NCBI GenBank assembly: GCA_031255615.1
Contig: JAIRSD010000254.1
Location: 1-10,012, forward strand
Direction: 5' to 3'
From: Treponema sp.
GTDB lineage: Bacteria; Spirochaetota; Spirochaetia; Treponematales; Breznakiellaceae
DNA: 10,012 nucleotides
The notes beneath the pieces are model-generated. The model was not told where the DNA came from and made no database searches. It worked only from the letters and a program-made list of their open reading frames with translations. Both the position numbers and the translations under genes were made by a program. Each line of letters begins with the position of its first letter. Position 1 is the first letter of the stretch. Positions 5,358-10,012 of the stretch are shown piece after piece.

Positions 5358-6089
5358 TTACAGATGCCCGTCGTCCAAGATAATAATGTCTACCCGCCGG
5401 TTATAGGCCCGGCCTTCCGCCGTGTCGTTCCTGGCCACAGGCACGGTGTCCGCGAAACCGGCCACCTGGAATCGTTTCTCCTCTATACCTATATCGGTAA
5501 GGTAATGGAGAACGCTTATAGAACGGGCGGTAGAAAGATCCCAGTTGTCCTGCCAGGGCCCGTTGGGGTCCGTGGCTTCGTTGTCGGTGTGGCCTTCGAT
5601 GCGGAGTTTCCGGTCCCGCAGTTCCTCCCCGGCCAGCATGGTTCCCAGCCGCAGCAAAATATCCCGGGTTTCCTCGATGTTAAGCCGGGCGCTGGCGGGG
5701 TTGAAAAAGGCGTCCGACGCCAGGGAGATCACCAGGCCCCGTTCATCGTGGGTCACCTTTACCTTGTTGGAGCGGATCTCCGGGTTAAAGAGGCTTACCG
5801 CTTTCCGCAGGGCGGTGCCCAGGGAGCGGCCCTTTTCCATGGAGGGCAGGGACATGACGGTGTTCCCCAGGTCCGCGTTGCGGCCCGCGCTGAGGGTACT
5901 GCCCCCCGGCAGGGAACCCATGCTGCGGGTTTCCATGGAGGCGACGATTTGCTGTATCTGGGCGGAGCTTCCTTCATCGGGGTTAAACATGATGACAAAG
6001 AAGCAGAGCATCAGGGTAACCATGTCCGAATAGGTGGTCAGCCACTCCTGCCCGGAGGGGCCGCTGTTTTCTCGTTTTTTTCTTGCCAT
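5358..6089 (-). CDS. motB: Flagellar motor stator protein MotB
   Basis: Peptidoglycan-anchored stator subunit that forms the ion channel with MotA. The 243-residue product has a short basic N-terminus (MARKKRE), then one membrane helix at about 18-36 ([18 protein letters not shown]). Asp22 is at the position of the essential ion-binding aspartate. A linker region follows at about 40-110. The OmpA-like peptidoglycan-binding domain covers about 112-240, with IEGHTDNE (164-171), LSTARS (185-190) and NRRVDI (230-235). The start is ATG at 6089, with AAGG 5 bases upstream, 18 bases after motA. The pore helix alone does not tell proton from sodium use. Confidence 0.95.
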   Translation of the reverse strand: MARKKRENSGPSGQEWLTTYSDMVTLMLCFFVIMFNPDEGSSAQIQQIVASMETRSMGSLPGGSTLSAGRNADLGNTVMSLPSMEKGRSLGTALRKAVSLFNPEIRSNKVKVTHDERGLVISLASDAFFNPASARLNIEETRDILLRLGTMLAGEELRDRKLRIEGHTDNEATDPNGPWQDNWDLSTARSISVLHYLTDIGIEEKRFQVAGFADTVPVARNDTAEGRAYNRRVDIIILDDGHL

Positions 6090-6107
6090 AGCTGCCTTCT
6101 ACCCAGC

Positions 6108-6890
6108 TTAGTCTTTGATCACTTCGGCTTCAACAGCTTTGCGGTCCGTTGGGTTAAGGTAGGCTAACAATTTCATCGCCAGAATCCGGGTATTGTCCCC
6201 GGCCTGGATGGAAAGGACCCCCTCGATCACCATTTCCCGGGCCATGGTTTCCTTGCTGTCGTGTATTTTCAGCTTGGCGACGAAGGGGATCATCAACAGG
6301 TTCGCCACCATGGAACCGTAGAGGGTGGTGACCAGGGCCAGGGCCATGTTGGGGCCGATGGCGGCTTTGTCGTCCAGGTTTTGAAGCATCCCGATAAGCC
6401 CGAGGACGGTCCCCAGCATCCCCAAGCCCGGCGCCAGGGCGCCCCACTGGTTGACCAGGGCGATCTTGTCCGCGTGGCGGCCCTGCATCTGGCTGAGTTC
6501 CAGTTCCATCAGGTCCCGGATGATGGCGGCGTCGGTGCCGTCCACCACGAGGCGCAGGCCTTTTTTCATAAATTCGTCGTCCAGGTCCTCCAATTCGTCT
6601 TCCAGGGCCAAGAGCCCTTCCCGCCGGGCCTTGTCGGAGAAGGCCATTAGCTTGGTGATGATTCCCTGCTCGTTAAAGACCGGGACCTGGAAAGTCCTGC
6701 CCAGCAGGGAGAAGATGCCCAGGCCGTCGGCCAGGGAGGAGCTGAGGAGCAGGGCGAAGTAGGAGCCCAGAACCACCATGAGGAAGGAGGGTAAGTCCAG
6801 GATGGAGGAGAGCTTGCCGCCTCCCACCACCACGGAGAATATCACCATGCCGAACGCGCCAAAAACGCCTATAAAACTCGATATATCCAT
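6108..6890 (-). CDS. motA: Flagellar motor stator protein MotA
   Basis: Ion-conducting stator subunit that pushes on the rotor protein FliG. The 260-residue product has four membrane segments, at about 2-23, 33-53, 149-170 and 181-203. The large cytoplasmic loop between the second and third contains SDKARREG (85-92), where Arg90 lies at the position of the charged residue that contacts FliG in the Escherichia coli protein. Pro154 (APGLGMLGTVLGLIG) and Pro202 (MIPFVAKL) are the conserved prolines of the channel. The start is ATG at 6890, five bases after the flbD stop; its GAGGAG site (6899-6904) is made by the last two Glu codons of flbD, suggesting translational coupling. Confidence 0.96.
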   Translation of the reverse strand: MDISSFIGVFGAFGMVIFSVVVGGGKLSSILDLPSFLMVVLGSYFALLLSSSLADGLGIFSLLGRTFQVPVFNEQGIITKLMAFSDKARREGLLALEDELEDLDDEFMKKGLRLVVDGTDAAIIRDLMELELSQMQGRHADKIALVNQWGALAPGLGMLGTVLGLIGMLQNLDDKAAIGPNMALALVTTLYGSMVANLLMIPFVAKLKIHDSKETMAREMVIEGVLSIQAGDNTRILAMKLLAYLNPTDRKAVEAEVIKD

Positions 6891-6895
6891 GCGGC

Positions 6896-7093
6896 CTACT
6901 CCTCGCCCATGCTGGGAAAGATTCTGCGGCGATATTCTTCAATCCGCCGGAGCAATTCCTGAACCGACTCCCGGACGATCAGTTTTTTCCCCGTCAGCAT
7001 AACCAGGGTAGTGTCGGGGTGAATCTCGATGGATTCGATTTGATGGGGGTTAAGGTAATATTCCGTACCATCCAGCCTGGTTACTTTAATCAT
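6896..7093 (-). CDS. flbD: Small flagellar protein FlbD
   Basis: A 65-residue protein of the FlbD family, conserved between flgE and motA in spirochaetes and some Firmicutes. Its sequence starts MIKVTRLDGTEYYLNPHQIESIE and has a predicted C-terminal helix (SVQELLRRIEEYRRRI), both typical of the family. Its exact role is not established; it should not be confused with the unrelated FlbD transcription factor of Caulobacter. The start is ATG at 7093, 29 bases after flgE. No strong ribosome binding site is visible (only GGA at about -11), so expression may depend on coupling to flgE. Confidence 0.92.
   Translation of the reverse strand: MIKVTRLDGTEYYLNPHQIESIEIHPDTTLVMLTGKKLIVRESVQELLRRIEEYRRRIFPSMGEE
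6899..6904 (-). promoter_or_regulatory. motA ribosome binding site inside the flbD 3' end
   Basis: GAGGAG, 8 bases before the motA ATG. It is formed by the two terminal Glu codons of flbD, just before its TAG stop. Confidence 0.65.
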
Positions 7094-7122
7094 TTTTCAT
7101 ATCCGGTAAGGAATCAACCGGT

Positions 7123-8523
7123 CTACCTCTTAAGGGTGAGGACTTCCTGGAGCAGTTGGTCCGCGGTTTGGATGGTTCGGGAATTGGCCTGGAATCCCCG
7201 CTGGGTGACGATCATATCAACAAACTGCTCCGCCATGTCAACATTGGACATTTCCAGGGCACCGGAAACGATCTTCCCCTTGCCGGCGATCCCCGAGGGC
7301 CCGATATTGGCGATTCCTGAGTTGTTGGAGGCCGTGAAGTTGTTGTCCCCCGCCTTTTCGAGGCCCCCCTGGTTGGGGAAGCTCGCCAGGGCCACCTGGC
7401 CCAGCATCCGGGTGTTCCCGTTGGAATACACTCCGGCGATGATTCCGCTCTGGTCTATCCTGAAGCTGTCCAGATACCCCATGGTGTAGCCGTCCTGGCT
7501 AAAGGCCTTCATGGAACTGGCCTCCGAATACTGGGTGATCGTGTTGGTAAGGCCCCCCACGGTCCCCAGATCCAGGGCGAATTCCTGCCGTACCGGCGCG
7601 CCGTCGTCGCCGGGGACGGCCCCCAGCACGTCGAAGGCCACATTCATCAATACCTGGCCGGCGGGGCCGGAGATGTTCCCCGCCCCGTCTACGGCGGAAA
7701 GCAGGGTCCCGTCGTTGGAAAAGTTCACCGTAAAGACCGGCGGATCCCCCGGCGCGGGGGCGGCCTCTCCCAGACCCACCGCCGTATTGACGGGGTCCTC
7801 CGTTTCCGGGTCAACCACCACCGCGGCGTTCCAGGAGTTGTTTTCTCCGGGAACCCGGGTAAATTGGAGTTCGAGGATGTGATCCTGGCCGAAGGAATCG
7901 TATATTTTGATCGCCGTGGTCCAGGTGCTCCGGTTGATCTGGGCCTCTGTGGGGTTCTCGGGAAGTTCGGGAAGCCGCTTATCCAGATTGCAGGCGAAAT
8001 TCACCGTGGTGGTAGCCCGGGCGGCGTCTTTGCCCCCCACGGGGATGACGAGGTCCTCCACCTGCCGGGATACGTCGATATAGGTTTCCCCCCCGGCTTC
8101 CCGGGCCATCCAGCCCTGAACCCGCATGCCGTTGGCGGGGTTCACCATAAGGCCATCTTCGTCAACGCTGAAGGCCCCGGCCCGGGTATACATGGTCTGT
8201 TCCCCGTCCCGCAGCACGAAGAAGCCGGTTCCGGAGATTGCCAGGTCCGTCCCCACCCCGGTAGTCTGAAGGCTGCCCTGGATATGGATCGTATCTATCG
8301 AGGCGATGGACATGCCCAGGCCCACTTCCTTGGGATTCACCCCCCCCAGATCTTCGGTGGGATGGGACGCGCCCTGGAGCTGCTGGTACAGGATGTCCTG
8401 GAAATTCACCCGGTTCCGCTTGAACCCGGTGGTGTTGATATTGGCAATGTTATTGCCAACTACGTCCATACGGGTTTGATGGTTTTGAAGCCCCGAAACG
8501 CCGGAAAATAATGACCGCATCAT
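7123..8523 (-). CDS. flgE: Flagellar hook protein FlgE
   Basis: Structural subunit of the hook joining the motor to the periplasmic filament. The 466-residue product starts [20 protein letters not shown] and has the rod/hook N-terminal motif [11 protein letters not shown] (24-34). The C-terminal helix, about 426-466 ([20 protein letters not shown]...), pairs with it in the assembled tube. Lys165 (in PVGGKD) and Cys178 (in NFACNL) are present at exactly the numbering reported for the lysinoalanine crosslink between hook subunits in Treponema denticola, so the hook is probably covalently crosslinked. The start is ATG at 8523, with AGGAG 10 bases upstream; a second ATG follows directly. It is 45 bases after flgD. 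Confidence 0.96.
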   Translation of the reverse strand: MMRSLFSGVSGLQNHQTRMDVVGNNIANINTTGFKRNRVNFQDILYQQLQGASHPTEDLGGVNPKEVGLGMSIASIDTIHIQGSLQTTGVGTDLAISGTGFFVLRDGEQTMYTRAGAFSVDEDGLMVNPANGMRVQGWMAREAGGETYIDVSRQVEDLVIPVGGKDAARATTTVNFACNLDKRLPELPENPTEAQINRSTWTTAIKIYDSFGQDHILELQFTRVPGENNSWNAAVVVDPETEDPVNTAVGLGEAAPAPGDPPVFTVNFSNDGTLLSAVDGAGNISGPAGQVLMNVAFDVLGAVPGDDGAPVRQEFALDLGTVGGLTNTITQYSEASSMKAFSQDGYTMGYLDSFRIDQSGIIAGVYSNGNTRMLGQVALASFPNQGGLEKAGDNNFTASNNSGIANIGPSGIAGKGKIVSGALEMSNVDMAEQFVDMIVTQRGFQANSRTIQTADQLLQEVLTLKR

Positions 8524-8568
8524 AACGCTATCTCTCCTGTCATAGGGCCGCCGGCAGGCGGTCTCCTC

Positions 8569-9021
8569 TTATTCAAAAACTTTGACGACCTGATCCCAGC
8601 CGTAATAGGTTCCGTTCACCAGGACCTGGGGCTCGCTTCCCCGGGTAACCGCCCGGACGAGGCCCTGGACGACCTGTTCCTTTTCCTCCCCCGGAACCGC
8701 CACCGCCAGTTCCACCTGTTTGCCCAGGGCGGAGGAGGCCTCCGTGTTGGTCAGCATCTCCGTAAGCCGGGCGAAATTTCCCGCCATGCCGGTCATCTGC
8801 TCCAGGCTGGAAAACTGGGCCATCTGGGCGATGAATTCCTTGTCCTCCATAGGGGCGGTGGGGTCCTGATGGGCGAGCTGGGTAATGAGAATCTTGAGGA
8901 AATCGTCCTGCCCAAGCTGCTGCCGCGGGACTTTTCCCTGATTGAGCGTAAGGTTCAGGTCCCGGACCAGTTGTTCCCGTTCGGCCCTTTCCCCCGCGTT
9001 CAGCACCGATTGAAGCGCCAT
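8569..9021 (-). CDS. flgD: Flagellar hook capping/scaffold protein FlgD
   Basis: Caps the growing hook and guides FlgE assembly. The 150-residue product contains the conserved core LGQDDFLKILITQLAHQDPT (36-55) and MEDKEFIAQMAQFSSLEQM (58-76). A C-terminal part of about 60 residues ends in 'TYYGWDQVVKVFE'. It is shorter than the enterobacterial protein (about 230 residues), lacking most of its C-terminal domain, as is usual in spirochaetes. The start is ATG at 9021, with AAGGAG (9030-9035) 8 bases upstream. This site overlaps the fliK stop codon (9034-9036), so translation is probably coupled. Confidence 0.95.
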   Translation of the reverse strand: MALQSVLNAGERAEREQLVRDLNLTLNQGKVPRQQLGQDDFLKILITQLAHQDPTAPMEDKEFIAQMAQFSSLEQMTGMAGNFARLTEMLTNTEASSALGKQVELAVAVPGEEKEQVVQGLVRAVTRGSEPQVLVNGTYYGWDQVVKVFE

Positions 9022-9029
9022 AGGTTGAG

Positions 9030-9035
9030 CTCCTT
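9030..9035 (-). promoter_or_regulatory. flgD ribosome binding site overlapping the fliK stop
   Basis: AAGGAG, 8 bases before the flgD ATG. The A of the site is shared with the TAA stop codon of fliK. Confidence 0.65.
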
Positions 9036-10012
9036 ATACCAGTATGTTGACTTGAATATGCCCGTTCCCTGGCCCGAAACCGTCTCCGGGTAAACCCGGA
9101 AAGGAAGTATCCGTTCTTTCCACTGCCTCATCGTAACGGGAGGCCGCCTTGTCCGCGGCCAGCCGGGAAGAATAGAATGGCCGATCCTCCCCCTGGAATC
9201 CCCCGGAACCCTGGCCGTCCTGGGCCAGGAAGGTGTTGAGTTCCGCGCTTTCGTAGCCCGAATCCCGAAACGCCTGTTCCAGGGAAGCAATCTCCCGCTC
9301 GAAGGCCCGCAGGGCTTCGCCGCTTTCAACGATGATGCGCCCCGCGATCTTGTTTTCGGTTAATTCCAAATGTATCTTTACATGCCCCAGGGATTCCGGC
9401 TTCAAGGAAAGCCGGATAAGCCCTTCCCCCTTGTCCCGAAGCACCACCTGGGCATGGCGGACGATGCCGCTGTTCAAATGCTGCCGGAGTTCCCGGGACA
9501 GAAGATCCTCGAAGGTCCCGGCGGGGGTTGCGGCATCCTCCCCCCCGGCGGCGGCCCCTTCCCCGCCGTTGCGGGGGCCCGGATCCCCGGACAGGAGATC
9601 CGGGGAAAGACCTTCCCGGTGCAGCGCCGGATCCGGCGGCCCGGCGGGGTTCAGGGACGGGGCAAGGGACGATTCCGGGGATTTCTCCCGGTAATCCCGC
9701 AGTTCCACCCTGCGCCGACTGTTCCCCCGGCCTTCCCGGGGATTTTCCGCCCCCCGCTCCTCCCGCGCCCGCCCCAGGGCCGGGGAGAGGCCGGAGGGAT
9801 CCTCCTGACCCGACAGCGCGAATCCGCCGGCGGGATCCTGGGTGATCCCTGCCGGGGACAGGGGGAGGGCCCTTTCCTCGTCATGAAGGGCCGCCGAATG
9901 TTCGGGGCGCTTCGGGGAAAGCTCCCCCGGGCCCGGAATATCCGGGAACTCCGCGGAGTCCGGGGAATCCTCCGCCGGGGAACCGGCCTTTTCCGCGGCG
10001 GGGCTCCCCTTC
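9034..10012 (-). CDS. fliK: Flagellar hook-length control protein FliK, 5' end cut by the window
   Basis: FliK measures hook length and switches export from hook to filament proteins. The minus-strand frame is open from the window edge to TAA at 9034-9036, giving 325 visible C-terminal residues. A GTG at 9708 is in frame, but coding continues upstream of it, so it is not the start. The first 165 or so visible residues are rich in Pro, Gly, Glu, Ser and Arg and low in complexity, as expected of the extended ruler part. The C-terminal hook-length domain covers about 165-260, with LKPESLGHVKIHLELTENKIAGRI (203-226) as the typical L-x-P-E-x-L-G motif and the following strands. A short variable tail ends HIQVNILV. 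It is the first visible gene of the operon, 12 bases before flgD. Confidence 0.88.
   Translation of the reverse strand, partial: KGSPAAEKAGSPAEDSPDSAEFPDIPGPGELSPKRPEHSAALHDEERALPLSPAGITQDPAGGFALSGQEDPSGLSPALGRAREERGAENPREGRGNSRRRVELRDYREKSPESSLAPSLNPAGPPDPALHREGLSPDLLSGDPGPRNGGEGAAAGGEDAATPAGTFEDLLSRELRQHLNSGIVRHAQVVLRDKGEGLIRLSLKPESLGHVKIHLELTENKIAGRIIVESGEALRAFEREIASLEQAFRDSGYESAELNTFLAQDGQGSGGFQGEDRPFYSSRLAADKAASRYDEAVERTDTSFPGLPGDGFGPGNGHIQVNILV

Noticed and set aside
5064..6167. A 367-codon open frame on the plus strand across fliL and motB
   Set aside because: Antisense to two clear flagellar genes and the gap between them; no family features.

Overview
The window looks like a GC-rich spirochaete chromosome, most likely a treponeme (Treponema or a close relative such as the insect-gut lineages). 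Three things support this: the gene order fliK-flgD-flgE-flbD-motA-motB-fliL, an archaeal/eukaryotic-type phenylalanyl-tRNA synthetase beta subunit (known from spirochaetes), and a hook protein with Lys165 and Cys178 in the positions used for the spirochaete lysinoalanine crosslink. All supported protein genes lie on the minus strand; long open frames on the plus strand are shadows of GC-rich genes.

Layout in window order: 1-580 is a tandem array of about 200-bp foldback repeat units. 610-787 is a structured dispersed element (element A). 880-2034 holds a uracil-DNA-glycosylase-like gene and a small NTF2-like gene, both downstream of pheT (2089-3933) and probably cotranscribed with it. 4036-4245 is a lone copy of the foldback unit, just upstream of pheT, with a possible pheT promoter in it. 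4246-4720 has no gene but is full of hairpins; it includes element B, a homologue of element A. 4721-10012 is the flagellar operon, transcribed right to left from fliK (cut by the window edge) to fliL.

The flagellar genes make the hook (FliK length control, FlgD cap, FlgE subunit), the stator (MotA, MotB) and the stator-associated FliL; FlbD is a small conserved companion. Gaps are short (5-70 nt) and most starts have clear ribosome binding sites. The run stops at fliL, where treponemal operons usually continue with fliM and fliY.

The most unusual material is noncoding. Elements A and B share three long conserved blocks but have unrelated hairpin stems between them, each stem still self-complementary. 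Both are followed on the left, in the minus-strand sense, by foldback units, and both sit just past the 3' end of a minus-strand gene. The foldback unit itself carries an optional 19-bp hairpin whose arms differ between copies by compensatory changes.
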